64,000 nucleotides of DNA, from contig CM017556.1 of the NCBI GenBank assembly GCA_007844125.1, positions 68,232,860 through 68,296,859 of the forward strand, given 5' to 3'. The notes under the pieces are model-generated. The model saw nothing but the letters and a program-made list of their open reading frames with translations, made no database searches and was not told where the DNA came from. The position numbers and the translations under genes were made by a program. Source of the stretch: Sinonovacula constricta (lineage: Eukaryota > Mollusca > Bivalvia > Cardiida > Solecurtidae). This document shows, one piece after another, positions 49,205-62,191 of the stretch. Each line of letters begins with the position of its first letter. The stretch's first letter is position 1.

Positions 49205-49970
49205 GTAATCTTAACGCATAGTGTAGCTGTTAGAAGTAGTCATTCTTAACACAGTGTGGCTGTTAGATATAGTCAATCTTAATACATAGTGTGACAGTAA
49301 GATGTAGTCAATCTTAACACAGTGTGGCTGTTAGATATAATCAATCTTAACGCATAGTGTGGCTGTTAGATGTAGTCAATCTTAGCACATAATGTGGCTG
49401 TTAGATGTAGTCAATCTCAGCACATAATGTGCCTGTTAGTTGTAGCCAAACTCAGCACATAATGTGGCTGTTAGACGTCATCAAACTCAGCACATATTGT
49501 GGATGTTAGATGTAGTCGATCTTAGCACATAATCCGGTTGTTAGATGTAGTCAATCTCAGCACATAATGTGGCTATTAGTTGTAGTCAAACTGAGCACAT
49601 AATGTAGCCGTTAGACGTCGTCAAACTCAGCATATAATGTGGCTGTTATACATAGTCAATCTCAGCACATGATGTGGCTGTTAGACGTAGTCAATCTCAG
49701 CACATAATGTGGCTGTTAGACGTAATCAATCTCAGCACATAATGTGGTTTTTAGACGTAATCAAACTCAGCACATAATGTGGCTGTTAGACGTTGTCAAA
49801 CTGAGCACATAATGTGGCTGCTAGACATCGTCAAACTCAGCACATAATGTGGCTGTTAGACGTAGTCAAACTCAAAACATAATGTGACTGCTAGACTTCG
49901 TCAAACTCAGCACATAATGTGGCTGTTAGACGTACTAAATCTCAGCACATAATGTGGCTGAAAAGGATTT
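49205..49970. repeat. 35-bp minisatellite, about 22 units
   Basis: The unit is about GTGGCTGTTAGACGTAGTCA followed by ATCTCAGCACATAAT, 35 bp. Variants alternate AATCT/AAACT and GTAGTC/GTCGTC. Confidence 0.95.
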
Positions 49971-50057
49971 GTTGGAGTTCAGTCTTAATATCAGACTGTT
50001 TATTTAATGTCCATATCGGGCGTCTTTCTGAGATACATCGAAACAAAAATTATGTAA

Positions 50058-50575
50058 GTTAGGTCTGTCTTGTGACTGCTGATTAGGTCTATTTTAAGAC
50101 AAAACGTGGCTGTAAGTTAAGTCTATAAAATCACATGATTTTATTTTAAGTTACGTTTGTCTTAACACATGATTTGAATGAGTGTTAGTTATATCTTAAC
50201 ACATAATGTGACTGTAGGTTAGGACTATCTTAACACATGGTGCGATTGAAAGTTAGGTCTATCTTAACACATGGTGTGATCGTACGCTAGGTATGTCTTA
50301 ATAAATGGTGTGAATGTAAGTTAGTTCTATCTTAACACATGATGTGACTGTAAGTGTGGTCTCTATTGATACCTGAATGAGACTGTAAGCTAGGTCTATC
50401 TTAAGGCATGAGATATATGTCAGCTTGCTAAATCTTAAAACATGATGTGAATGTAAGTTAGGTCTATCTTAACACATGGTGTGATTGTAAGCTAGGTTTA
50501 TCTTAACACATGATGTAATTGCTAGTTATGTCTCTCATAGAACATTATGTGACTGTAAGTTAGGTATAACTTAGT
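50058..50575. repeat. 34-bp minisatellite, about 15 units
   Basis: The unit is about GTGACTGTAAGTTAGGTCTA then TCTTAACACATGAT. It resembles the adjacent 35-bp array in the segment ACACAT-RATGTGRCTGT, so both probably share an ancestor. Confidence 0.92.
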
Positions 50576-53500
50576 GACATATGACATAAGTGATTTCCTT
50601 GGTGTCAACTTATTTCATTTATGAAAGAGGCACCATTCTTCAAAAAGACATGTATGGAATAAGCGTTTGTGGAATCCTATCTCAACTACCAAGACAGATA
50701 TTTGAAATATGATAAAATACTAACATATAGGAAAATATAGGCAGCTACTAGCAGTATTTTAATGATAGATAGTACTGAGGATATGTCGTTTAGATGTACC
50801 TTAGTGTATATAGCATATAAAATAACATTCCAGCTATCCATTCAAAAGTTATGCAAAATTTCGTTTGTAGATAGCATTTTCTTATATACAGTTTAAAACG
50901 AATACCATACACTGCTAACTAATAGTGATCTTAAAGATATACTTAACACATATTGTTATTTTCATCTAAAAGTAATATCAAATATTTATTTAAACCTGAT
51001 CTAGATCATATTTTGGCAAATTTTCAACTACGGGTATATACCTGCAAAAACTTAACCACTTTCGCTGCTAGCTAATACACTGAAAACGTAATGAATAGGC
51101 CCTATCGACCAAAGCGGTTTCTATAAAATATGTTTCCCTCTCAGAATGGACTGAATCTTAATAAAGTAACTGTATTTACTATTTGCAGAAATAAGACAAT
51201 AATACATGCGGAAGAGTTATTGTTTAAAGCATTCACATATTGTGTTAAAATCCTGTACGAGAAAGCGATTAATATTTGATCTTATAATTTGTAAAGATTG
51301 AAATTTCATGAATGAATAACATTTTAAACACTGTTGTCTTAACACCAATACATCTTCACGCATACCAATAAAGCAGAAGCATACATGTAACTGTTGAGCA
51401 AAACCATGACTCTGCACAGGTAAAGCTGAATGTTTGTATTTTGAGTTAAACTTAAATATTGTACTTGTATCATTTGTAAGAATACATGTTCTTGTTTGTT
51501 GTGCATTTTTCGTTTCAGGAAAATGTTTTTTCCTTCAAAATAATATTTTCCTATTGCATAAACGGCAATGTACAATGTGTGTTACCGGTTTGGTAAGCAC
51601 TTGAAATAAATATCGTGCCTGGTTGGCTCTCTGGGTATTTGATCAAGATATATCAAGCATAATTACAAAGGCCTCACATGCCGAACTCTTTGTCTGGTAC
51701 TACACTGTATCATCGATATGTGTAGAGTTAACACGTATACATTAAAACCCTCTCAACCTAATTGCTAGTTTTCATGTTTGATATATTAACTATTAAACAG
51801 TATATTTCAGAAGACCTGCCTATTGTCTGTAAATCGCTAATTTCATAAATTGTAAAAAGGTATCTTCCTGCATATCACTAATTTCTAATATTTTGTTACA
51901 ACATGTTTATAAAATATTTTATATCAATAACATGTAATTTTCAGTTAACAGGATACGATTAACATTTGGCCAAATCATATATATTTTATGGCAATATTAT
52001 GTCAGCTTAACATGACAACCATCCAATAACTAGCAAGATCAGTAGGCATTTAACCGGCACACGAACACTACTAACATCGCTACAGGCACTTGAGATTTGA
52101 AACTTCGACAGGTATATATAATGCCAACATGTAGTAGACAATTTTAAAACCACAATACATTGCGCAGATTTAACGAAGATTGAATACTGCAAAAACATAA
52201 TTATTGATTCATTATCAAGAAAGATCATTGTCCCGTGAATTAATCTCTGTATATGTCTGTGGTCCTAGCGGATCTTAGAAAGTAAACAATGTAGCTGGTC
52301 CAGATTGATGTACCACGAGACGTTTGCAGGGGCGTAGCTTGCTGAACATTGAAACGAGGCACTTCTTACCAATGGGGTCTAATGGATTATCTGGCACGGG
52401 AAAAAGTGAGTTAGAGATGGTTGGAAGTGCAATCAGTCGCGTCTTAACCATGGACAATGCATTCCGAGAAACGCGTGTAACTGTTATACAGAGATGTAGG
52501 TAATATTCAGTGATATGTACGACACCACTGTCGGAACCAACAATGCAGGTTACCTTATTCTCCTTATAGTACAGTCTACACCCTGGGTCCGAAAATGGCT
52601 GAACTATGAATTTGAACATCAAGGGGTTAAACTATTTAAAATGAAATATAAAATTCGTCGTTTAGTTGTACATAAAAACAACAAAATATAACAATTAAAT
52701 ATATTACATATCACAGTTTGGCCATTTCACAGTTGACGCCATATTTATGAATTATGTGTACAGTAATATCTGACGCCATTTTATGTATCTCTGACACCAG
52801 AAAGAGTAACACGTGGATGGCATTATGAACAAGAGGGAGGCCAGTAAAGTCATTATAGATTACGCTTGGATGATATAATGAACAGGTGGGAAGTGAGTGA
52901 CGTCAGCACAATTCACGCTTGGGCGATATGGGTCTGTTGTTGAAAAGTGAAGAGACCAGTGCCGTCAGCATAATTCGCACGTGAATGGCATAATGGAAAG
53001 GAGGGAGGCCAGTGACGTCAGCGTAGAATCGACAACCAATCGACCTTCAGAACCGATACTGAAAGAGAGAAAGAAAGGCACATGGAAGCACTGTTTAGCT
53101 GTACTTACGTCTTAGAAGTATGTGCAAGTAATATTAGTAAGTACTTTAAATATAAATGAAAAACTATATATAAAAAAACACTAAAAAACATGAACAAGGT
53201 GTGGTTGCATACTCGTTCTATAAGCAAAACTTTGGCAACGGATTGGTTAGCCGTAGACAACAGCGGCTGTCTATATTTTATCATAGATGTTCATGCTTTT
53301 GTGTTGTTGAGATGTGTGTCTACATATATATGGTGGTCTGTATATTTTGATAAAAGCTTGTTTGTGTGTATGTTTCTTGCATGTGTGTGACTTTTATTTT
53401 CGGAATAGGCATGGTGCTGATATTATTGTGTGATTTCTATGCTCCTATGTAGGTTGCAAATCGACGATGTTTTGTACGCATAAGTATTTGTTTAATGTAT

Positions 53501-54720
53501 TTGTTAACACTTAAAACATGCTGTTAGTAGTTTTCTAAGAAACTTACCTACAGAAGCCAACGATATAAGTGCCATGCATACACCTTCAACTCCTCTGAAA
53601 GAACAAAGGTTAGTATGAAAACCATGTTAGTAACAATAACTGTCAGTTTACTTAAAGTTGGTATCCGACATTTTGCCTCTTTTGATCTGTGTTCAAGACA
53701 TCGAATCAATATTAGTGTGTTTAAGTGTGATATCTGACCTCGTGCATTGTCTTGCCTTAAGACGATGATATCACTTGTAGGCCACAATAGTTGAACACTG
53801 TACACGAAGCCAATGACCTTAACGATTACATTGTGTAATATACTTCCATCTGTTTTTCAAGCTGGCGATTTTGCTACATAATTATACTTATAAGATTTGA
53901 CAGACAGCCATGTATTTTTTTTCACCTAAACTTACCGTTTCATCATATAATGGAACAATGTTTTTATTAATAAAACCTGGGATAAAAGATCGATTTATCT
54001 GTTGATTCTAAAATATACTTAGCTATATCTGATGCGCTTACATGAATATAATTTACCCTATTGTGAAAGTATTTTGGTGTTGTATAGCAACTATCGCACA
54101 TATATGACATAAAAATATTTTTTAAACAGGACTAAGCATGGCTTGTTTTTTCTTTCTCAAGCTGTTTTCACCCAAACTGTCAGATATTACCCTCAGTATT
54201 CATACAGTCAAAACTTAAAAAGACTTAAAATATTAAGCATAAAAACCCTGAAAAAGCCAGACGCATATTAGTAGTAAACCACACTTATCAAGCAAGCATG
54301 TTAGCTGAGTATGACGGGTTAAGTTTCATTTGGTGCCCATGAGAACATCAGCCATTTTCATGAAGTATGTCCAATTCACACATAAAAATAATACTACAGA
54401 TCTCAATACTGCTGTTCAGAAACGGACTATGTGGGTGAAAGGAGAGACTAAAGTTGTGAACAGTTAAACCGACAGGTCTTTCCACATTTATCCAACTCAA
54501 CAAAAGATTTCTGCTCACTTTACAGTATTGATCACAATGTTTCTAATATTTTATTTCAGCCCTATTAGCCGGTTTCAATGCAGTCAACGTCGCTAAATAT
54601 GTGGATATGTACATACAATAGAACTTGATATATGTTATTTTCGCATTTAATTGAACAAAAGAAGATAATTTAATTGAAGATAATTAAGCAACAATTATTT
54701 GATTTAAAATATGTTCGATA
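50576..54720. other. Intergenic, no gene recognised
   Basis: AT-rich. Near 52800-53040 short stretches of the type GGCATAATG...GAGGGAGGCCAGTGACGTCAGC recur loosely three or four times, perhaps a weak repeat. Open frames at 52275-52622 (-) and 53548-53805 (-) lack domains and phase-matched partners. Confidence 0.45.
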
Positions 54721-54754
54721 ATTAAGGCTTGCAAATGGCTTCCTGTGATGCAAC

Positions 54755-55400
54755 CAAGCCGCTGCATGTTAGGTACCCACACTTTGTACACATTGTACCA
54801 GTGGCCTTTGTGTATGTCTTTGGCTATAGCTCGACCTTTGTGTATTTCAGTTACCCACATATTCTATCTACGACCTTATGCAATGTCTTGGCATGTAAGC
54901 ATGTCTCTGTCTTTGTCAATGGCTCGGCATTTGTGTATGTCAGTTACCCTCACTTAGTATCTTCGGCGTGTGTGAAGTCTTGGCCTGTGTGTATGTCTTG
55001 GTCTGTGTGTATGTCTTGGTCTGTGTTTATGTCTTGGCCTGTGCGTACGTCTTGGCCTGTGTGTATGTCTTGGCCTGTGTGTATGTCTTGGTCTGTGTGT
55101 ATGTCTTGGTCTGTGTTTATGTCTTGGTCTGTGCGTACGTCTTGGCCTGTGTGAAGTCTCGGCCTGTGTGTAGTCTTGGTCTGTGTGTACGTTTTAGCCT
55201 GTGTGTATGTCTTGGTCTGTGTGTACGTTTTGGCCTGTGTGTACGTATTGGTCTGTTTGTACGTCTGGTCTGTGTGTACCTCTTTGTCTGTGTGTACGTA
55301 TTGGCTCGTGTTTATGTCTTGGCCTGTGTGTATGTTTTGCCCTGTGTGTATGTTACCCACATGTTTTATCTGTGGCCTTTGTGTATGTCTCGGCCTTCTC
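54755..55400. repeat. 18-bp minisatellite (54964-55360) in a larger duplicated context
   Basis: The core unit is GTCTGTGTGTATGTCTTG, 18 bp and thus a multiple of three, so long open frames appear in several frames (repeating CVYVLA on plus, HTGQDI on minus). The flanks carry related blocks: GTTACCCACATATTCTATC near 54850 and GTTACCCACATGTTTTATC near 55350. Not regarded as coding. Confidence 0.92.
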
Positions 55401-55409
55401 TTGTCGTCG

Positions 55410-56440
55410 ATCTCTCATGCCGGCAGGTTTGGAGCAGAACGGGAACCCACAATCACAGTCAATATCGTCTTCAACCAACCGAACCCGTGTCCGCTTCGGC
55501 TACAAAACACCAGAGCCTGAAGTTATACTTGTGAGCTGGAGCCTTAGGCCATCTCCAATAAACAGTCATCCCTGATTGGAATTGAATTGGCATCTAAAAT
55601 CTGACCAATCGGGTATTTGAGGATTATCTGTCAGCAAAAAATGTGTTTTTCTCTTATTTTCTACCAATTCCATGACTTGGGCGATCATTGTTTGTTATGT
55701 TGTACAGTCCCACTAACATTATTTGAGGTAAGAGACATTGACCACTTGCAGCAGATATAGTGACATGATACAACAACCAGTCGCATTGTCCTGACACCGG
55801 CTACCTTAATGGTTTCAAGAATATGCAATACAATATATAATTATTACCTACATTTTTGTTTTACCATTTTTAAAGCATTTTTGTGTAAACAGTATCAAAT
55901 GTGACCCCAAAACAGAGAAGAGAGGGCGGGCCCGCTAACAAATCTACTTTTTTAGCCTAGGCAATTCTAACTTTATTATAAAATACATTCTAACTTGAAG
56001 TTGTGTCTTTGCAAGAAAAGTTGGTGCACAATATACAGCTGCTGTGTGAATATTCAAGGAGGTCTTAGTTGATATTTCATTCAGCCAAAAAGGAGCAGAA
56101 ATCTATAGATAAAGACTGGAAATCCGGTTTATGTTAACATAATTAATATAAAAATAGGTCGAAGTTGTTTTGATTGTGAAACAGTATACATACAGTTGAC
56201 CACAAACAATGGATATACTGCAGTCAATTTTATTTGTACTTGAAGCTAACAACTTTGGAGCGCATGTCTAGTCTACAGAAAACCGCCATTTACATAAAAT
56301 GTCAGGAGATATCTTATCTATAATATTGTATTGATGCTTAGTGTTTTCACAAGCAACGACAAAAAAAAAAATAACGAAAGCACACGATACAGGTATGAAA
56401 ACATGCCGTAGTATACATGTCTTTGCATGTTGACCCTGCG
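55410..56440. other. Intergenic, no gene recognised
   Basis: 55410-55575 is somewhat GC-richer and may be a repeat of unknown family. The rest is AT-rich with no supported feature. Confidence 0.45.
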
Positions 56441-56449
56441 ACAAGAAGT

Positions 56450-58095
56450 CTTCAAGAACCAAGTACTGAATGGTAATCAAGCCCGAATATTGACTTGATC
56501 GTGTCCCATGAACGTTAAATAAACTATGTATATTTTGTTGATAGAGATCCATGAGGAAAGCACTGAACGTTAATCAAGCCCGCATATTGATTTGATCGAG
56601 ATCCATGAGAAAAGCACTAAACGTTAATCAAGCTCGGATATTAATTTGATCGAGATTCATGAGGAAAGCACTGAACGTTAATCAAGCCCGCATATTGAGT
56701 TGATCGTGATCCATGAACGTTAATCAAGTGTATATTTAGTTGATAGAGATCCAAGACTAAAGCACTGAACGTTCACCAAGCCCGTATATCAAGTTGATCG
56801 AGATCCAAGAATAAAGCAGTGGATGTTAATCAAGCTCGAATGTTGAGTAAAGTTCTGGACGTAAATCAGGCCCGCATATTTAGTAGATTGAGATCCCAGA
56901 GTAACGCACTGGACGTATAAAAAGCGCAAATTAAGTTGATAGATATCCAACAGCAAAACACTGAATGTTAATCAAGCCCGCAAACTGAGTTCCTAGATAA
57001 CCAAGCGCAAAGCACTGAACGTTAATCAAGCCCAAGTTATGAGTTGAACGAAGTCCTAGAGTAAAAAACACTGAACGCTAATCAACCCCATTTATTGACT
57101 TGATCAAGATCCAAGAGTATAGTCCATATAAAAAGCGCATATTGAGTTGATATATATCCAACAGCAAAGCACTGAGCATTACTCAAGCACGTACATTGGC
57201 TTAATAGATATTCAAGTAGAGCAATGAACATTACTCAACCACGTACATTGAACGTTACTCAAGCTCGCATATTGAGTTGATTGATCTCCAAGAGCCAACG
57301 ACTGAACGTTATTCATGGCCGCATATTGAGTTAATGGATCTCCGAAAGCCAAGCATTGAACGTTACTCACGGCCGCATATTGAGTGGAAGGATCTCCAAG
57401 AGCCAAGAATTGAATGTTACTCACGGCCGCATATTGAGTGGAAGGATCTCCAAGAGACAAGGACTGAACGTTATTCAAGGCCGCATATTGAGTTAATGGA
57501 TCTCCAAGAGCCAAGCATTGAACGTTACTCACGGCCGCATATTGAGTGGAAGGATCTCCAAGAGCCAAGGACTGAACGTTATTCAAGGCCGCATATTGAG
57601 TTAATGGATCTCCAAGAGCCAAGCATTGAACGTTACTCACGGCCGCATATTGAGTGGAAGGATCTCCAAGAGCCAAGAACTGAAAGTTATTCATGGCCGC
57701 ATATTGAGTTAACGGATCTCCAAGAGCCAAGCATTGAGCGTTACTCACGGCTGCATATTGAGTGGAAGGATCTCCAAGAGCCAAGAACTGAAAGTTATTC
57801 ATGGCCGCATATTGAGTTAACGGATCTCCAAGAGCCAAGCATTGAGCGTTACTCACGGCTGCATATTGAGTGGAAGGATCTCCAAGAGCCAAGAACTGAA
57901 AGTTATTCATGGCCGCATATTGAGTTAACGGATCTCCAAGAGCCAAGCATTGAGCGTTACTCACGGCTGCATATAGAGTTGATAGATCTCCAGAAGCCAA
58001 GCACTGAACGTTACTCAATGTCGCGGATTGAGTTGACGGATCTCCAAGAGTCAAGCACTGAACATTAATCAAGCCCGAATATTGAGTTGACCCAT
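56450..58095. repeat. 54-bp minisatellite with 108-bp higher-order units, about 30 units
   Basis: The unit is about GAGCCAAGCATTGAACGTTA, CTCACGGCCGCATATTGAGT, GGAAGGATCTCCAA, 54 bp. The left part (56450-57240) is diverged. The right part (57240-58080) is homogenised into alternating A/B units of 108 bp, with near-identical dimers around 57420-57640 and 57690-57960. Both strands are open there (plus 263 codons, minus 286 codons) because 54 is a multiple of three and no unit frame holds a stop. Confidence 0.95.
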
Positions 58096-58473
58096 TTTAC
58101 TTTCAAAGCTAACAACGTCTCCCAGTTGTCCATGATCTGTGCAATATATCGTGTTGTGGATTTTGTATTTAACAAAAAATACACAATACAATAACAACAA
58201 CAATCACTAGCCAAGGTAGGTTTACAGAAAACAAGCTGATCTTGCAATTCCTTAATACGGTTCACATAACCATCGGTTTAACTACTAAAAATGTTACATT
58301 AAACTGTAAAATGTACTTTGTCACTCCTTTATCTCAATTGAATTTGCTGCCGGCAGTTTAAATTTTCTCTAAATAAAACATTACGGTGGTAGACCGAATC
58401 GTTGATCAGATACTGAAAGTAACTTATTGATCATGTCATTCCGTGAAACGATACTTTCAATACGACGAGGCTG

Positions 58474-58785
58474 GGGAACAGCCGGTATACGGGGCCATCC
58501 TAATTTTGGGAACAGCCGGTATACGGGGCCATCCTAATTTTGGGAACAGCCGGTATACGGGGCCATCCTAATTTTGGGAACAGCCGGTATACGGGGCCAT
58601 CCTAATTTTGGGAACAGCCGGTATACGGGGCCATCTTAACTTTGGGAACAGCCGGTATACGGGGCCATCTTAACTTTGGGAACAGCCGGTATACGGGGCC
58701 ATCTTAACTTTGGGAACAGCCGGTATACGGGGCCATCCTAATTTTGGGAACAGCCGGTATACGGGGCCGGGGCCATCCTGAGGAG
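58474..58785. repeat. 34-bp homogeneous tandem array, 9 units
   Basis: Units start at 58474, 58508, 58542, 58576, 58610, 58644, 58678, 58712 and 58746. Each reads GGGAACAGCCGGTATACGGG then GCCATC plus a short tail. Units 1-4 and 8 end CTAATTTT, units 5-7 end TTAACTTT, and unit 9 has an internal 6-bp duplication. The unit holds the near-palindrome CCGGTATACGG. Confidence 0.97.
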
Positions 58786-59560
58786 GGTTTCCTCGATTTG
58801 AATTAAATGTGAATTTCAGAAAACATAAGCAAATTTATAAAAAGATAGTTATTACCGCATGAATAAACACTCTCCGATATCAAACGATTCGATTAAACAT
58901 AGTAAAACAATGATTTAAGATATAATGTCTCTGCACTTCTGAAGTTTGCATCTTTTTGTTGCACTTTTATGACCGATTACTTCAATTAAATTGATTTTCT
59001 TCTAATGACATTTATACAGTCTAGCTAACTTTAAGATTCGCAATTATTAGTACGGGTGATTACGCTTATGATTAAGATTTTCTTCGACTTATTATTATAG
59101 CATTCTTGAAACATTATGAGTATCCAACATTGATTAACTATTACAAATGTATTAATGTACACGGAACATATATTTCCAGTTTCATGTGTAACTGGTGTAT
59201 ATGCTAGATTAATTGTTTTGGAATTGTTAAAACTGTTGATGTTGTTTATTTTAAGAAAAGTTACGAAAGGCAGCGATATTTAAAGTTCGCAGTATTTGTA
59301 GAAAAAAATATAAGGTAAGTTAAAAGTGCCGGAAATGGTGATGATCGTGATACGGGTGGCAAAGAATTGACATCCTGGAAGAACCAACAAGTTACATTTA
59401 AGATGCACAGTTGTTAATTAGCACTACTAAATTCTTAGGTACTTGCTAATTAAAACTAATATAATATATACTACTATAATTATACTACTACTACTAATGA
59501 TAATATTACTAATTCTTATAATAATTATACTTGATTAATTGATTGACTAATAATAATAAG
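58786..59560. other. Intergenic, no gene recognised
   Basis: AT-rich with no supported feature. Confidence 0.5.
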
Positions 59561-59562
59561 TA

Positions 59563-59563
<1 letters not shown>

Positions 59564-59660
<97 letters not shown>
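59564..59660. repeat. Compound (CTA)n-(TAA)n microsatellite
   Basis: About 16 CTA units (59564-59611) switch directly to about 16 TAA units (59612-59660). Open frames across it (poly-Thr/Asn on plus, poly-Ile/Ser on minus) are artefacts. Confidence 0.97.
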
Positions 59661-59924
59661 GAAATAACAATAAAGATGAGCAAAGAATATTTTTTCCAGA
59701 GATGATAAGATTCTGTGCTCTTTGACTTCACAAATGAAAATGGTTTCCTAGCAAATGTATAATTAGTTAAATGGGCTTCAATCAGCGTGTCACGGAAAAA
59801 GAAACCGTAAACAAACTCAAATTTGAACAAAGCATAAACTGCGGAAAAAGAAAATGTGAAAAAGCAGAACACATATCAAGTGCAGAACTAAACTTTAATA
59901 ACATTTGTAACATCCATGCTTGTT

Positions 59925-60004
59925 AGAAAGATCAACCAATCAAATACAACAATTATATATACAGAGAAAGATCAACCAATCAAATACAACAATCATATAT
60001 ACAG
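59925..60004. repeat. 40-bp tandem duplication
   Basis: Units 59925-59964 and 59965-60004 (AGAAAGATCAACCAATCAAA then TACAACAATTATATATACAG) differ at a single base. Confidence 0.95.
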
Positions 60005-61560
60005 AGATTAGAAACGTATTTTACACATAACAATCACAGGGTGACACATGTTTGTTCGCAACACTGAACAAATTGACATAAAACAACACTTCAACTATGT
60101 TTTAAGAAGAATGTATCAATTGAATGAATGTTGTTAATGGGAATACTTATATTAGGCTTTATTGAATATGTATGTAACCACACTATTTGTCATATGGCCA
60201 TTCTGGTTGCTATATCAATAAGTAATAATCAGGTTATATTTTAATGAACTCGAATACAGGTAACTTAAAAAAGATCAGTCATGTTGGTTAACGAACTTGT
60301 TTGTGTTTAATTAATTTAAAATAAAAATAAGATAAGAAAATAATTTAAAATGAAAACTGATAAATCATAACACAAAAGCTTTCCTTAACAAAGAAAACAA
60401 CACCAGATTTAAGATTATCGGACTGACGGGGTACTTTGTTAAGCTTTAGTGACAAGTTAATTTCTTTATACAAACTATTGATAGGAAACGTAAAAACGAG
60501 AAACACAAAGCTTACGAGAAAGTGAAATAAAAGTTTCGCTTTTTGCAAATCATGTCTTATCTAAAGAACTTATGTCATCGGTAAGATAACGCCAAACAGT
60601 GTTGTATGGAATAAAGGGTAAATCGGGGAATATCTTTGGCATGCAAGAAAGTATTAACAAAACAATACATAATCTGATAAAAGTGTCAAGTATGTTCATA
60701 CATTTACAAGCTTTCACACATGGGTAGCTATTAATTCACAAATGCTCCTTGCAAGGGGAATTTGCTATTTACTGAAAATAATTTAAAAAGCAAAATGTTT
60801 AATGACTGTTAAATAATACCATAGAATTTGATTTCGGTACGAGAATTATCGACATCATTGTTAGGAAGGGAGAGGGCACGGTAGCTGCAAGTGTACCAAT
60901 ATACGTTGTTCAAAATATCGGTCTATAAGGTTTTATAAATTTGAAATCTATAGTACTTTTAATGATTTCAATTTTTAAAAGCATGTCAAGACTGAGAAAC
61001 GTGCGTAAGGTTTTTTGATTTATGTTTTTTTTTTTTAAATATTGCCATCGCTTTGTTAAATATGCTTTTGTTATTCGGGTCAATTACTCAATCAACGATT
61101 GATCAATCTTGACATCGTTAATTTTAGTTGACGCTTGTTGGTCAAAACTATAGGACGGTTTGTGCCATTTGTCGATGAATTCAAAAATGAATTTTGGCTC
61201 AGGCATCTGGCTTTGTTCTATATCTTTTTAATGTAAACACACGCTCTTACGCAATGGCAATTATACTGCTTCATATATGTACTAGACAAATACATTGTCC
61301 GTTTATACATGTTCCAATACATCAGCCGCTAATGATAACTGATATTTGAATTACGGGTTTCCTTTGAACAAATGATTGTTTAAAAACCAAAATTTTAAAC
61401 TGACTCAACAAAATGCCATACATTTCTTTACAAAATATATTCTGACAGCTGTGAGCCAACCCTATTAACATTGATCTTAAGCTGCAAGTCTCTCCTGTTA
61501 TTTGCTATAGATACATTTAAGAGCGATCACAGACATTGTAAGGACTGATTGCAGACAGTT
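60005..61560. other. Intergenic, including DUSP 3' flank
   Basis: AT-rich. It should contain the DUSP 3'UTR at its right end. No AATAAA on the minus strand close to the stop was evident; an ATTAAA variant lies near 61228-61233. Confidence 0.45.
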
Positions 61561-62166
61561 TCAGCGACTACTATAAGACTGGCTGTATGTCGTGCTATAG
61601 TTAGTCGGGAAGGGGTTTTTAGGTTGATTCCGAGAAGGGACCCAGACCATGTTGCGGACTTCTTCCTTGTACACGTCCGGTATAGGCCCGATCCCTGAAG
61701 GCACCATTTTGACGGTGTTCCTGCCGAACAAGCGTCTCTCGTACTCGATCAGCTGCTTCCAGAAGCCTACATTCGGATGGATGACTGGTCGACGTTTCTT
61801 TATATGAGAATAGGCCTGGTCCAGAGTCATTCTTTGGTATTTCATGAGATAGGCTATACACAGACTGGCTGATCTACTTACACCGGCCACACAGTGCACT
61901 ATAACCTTCCCACCGGCTTTATGAACTTGGTGAATTTTATCAGAACATCTGTCAAAGTAGATCCCGAGCCTGGCACTAGGTGTGTCCTCCACGTGAATCT
62001 GAACACACTCCAGGTTGGGGAGTCTCAGATTGGGGATTTCCATTGTGCAGTTAATGACGTTGGTGATACCCAACGCACGAATACGTTCGGTCTTGACCGC
62101 GGCAGCGCTGCTCAAGAACAGGTGCTCGTTGATTTGGGCTATTTGGTTAAACATGGCGAGGTCCAT
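61561..62166 (-). CDS. Dual-specificity phosphatase, DUSP14/18/21-like
   Basis: A single coding exon, 201 residues. It is a small atypical cysteine phosphatase without a MAPK-binding domain: LFLSSAAAVK near residue 16, ALGITNVINCT (31-41), general acid Asp61 in VEDTPSARL, and the active-site loop HCVAGVSRSAS (91-101), with Cys92 and Arg98. SLCIAYLMKY and the recognition segment RRPVIHPNVGFWKQLIEYE follow. The stretch RNTVKMV...IPDVYKEEVR after the domain is characteristic of DUSP14/18/21. These dephosphorylate phospho-Tyr/Thr, for example in MAPK or TAK1 signalling; the substrate here is unknown. All catalytic residues are present. The start at 62166 fits family length, and a second ATG lies four codons downstream. 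A splice acceptor lies 25 bases upstream. Confidence 0.93.
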   Translation of the reverse strand: MDLAMFNQIAQINEHLFLSSAAAVKTERIRALGITNVINCTMEIPNLRLPNLECVQIHVEDTPSARLGIYFDRCSDKIHQVHKAGGKVIVHCVAGVSRSASLCIAYLMKYQRMTLDQAYSHIKKRRPVIHPNVGFWKQLIEYERRLFGRNTVKMVPSGIGPIPDVYKEEVRNMVWVPSRNQPKNPFPTNYSTTYSQSYSSR

Positions 62167-62191
62167 TCCTCGTCTACGCAGAAAAGTGTTC

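Noticed and set aside
52275..52622. 115-codon minus-strand open frame as an exon
   Set aside because: No recognisable domain and no phase-matched partner exons.
54729..55575. Overlapping open frames up to 188 codons
   Set aside because: Produced by an 18-bp repeat lacking stops; no domain or splice support.
57212..58072. 286- and 263-codon proteins on opposite strands
   Set aside because: They arise from a stop-free 54-bp satellite; reported as a finding but not as genes.
59525..59872. 115-codon Ile/Ser-rich open frame
   Set aside because: It crosses a trinucleotide microsatellite.
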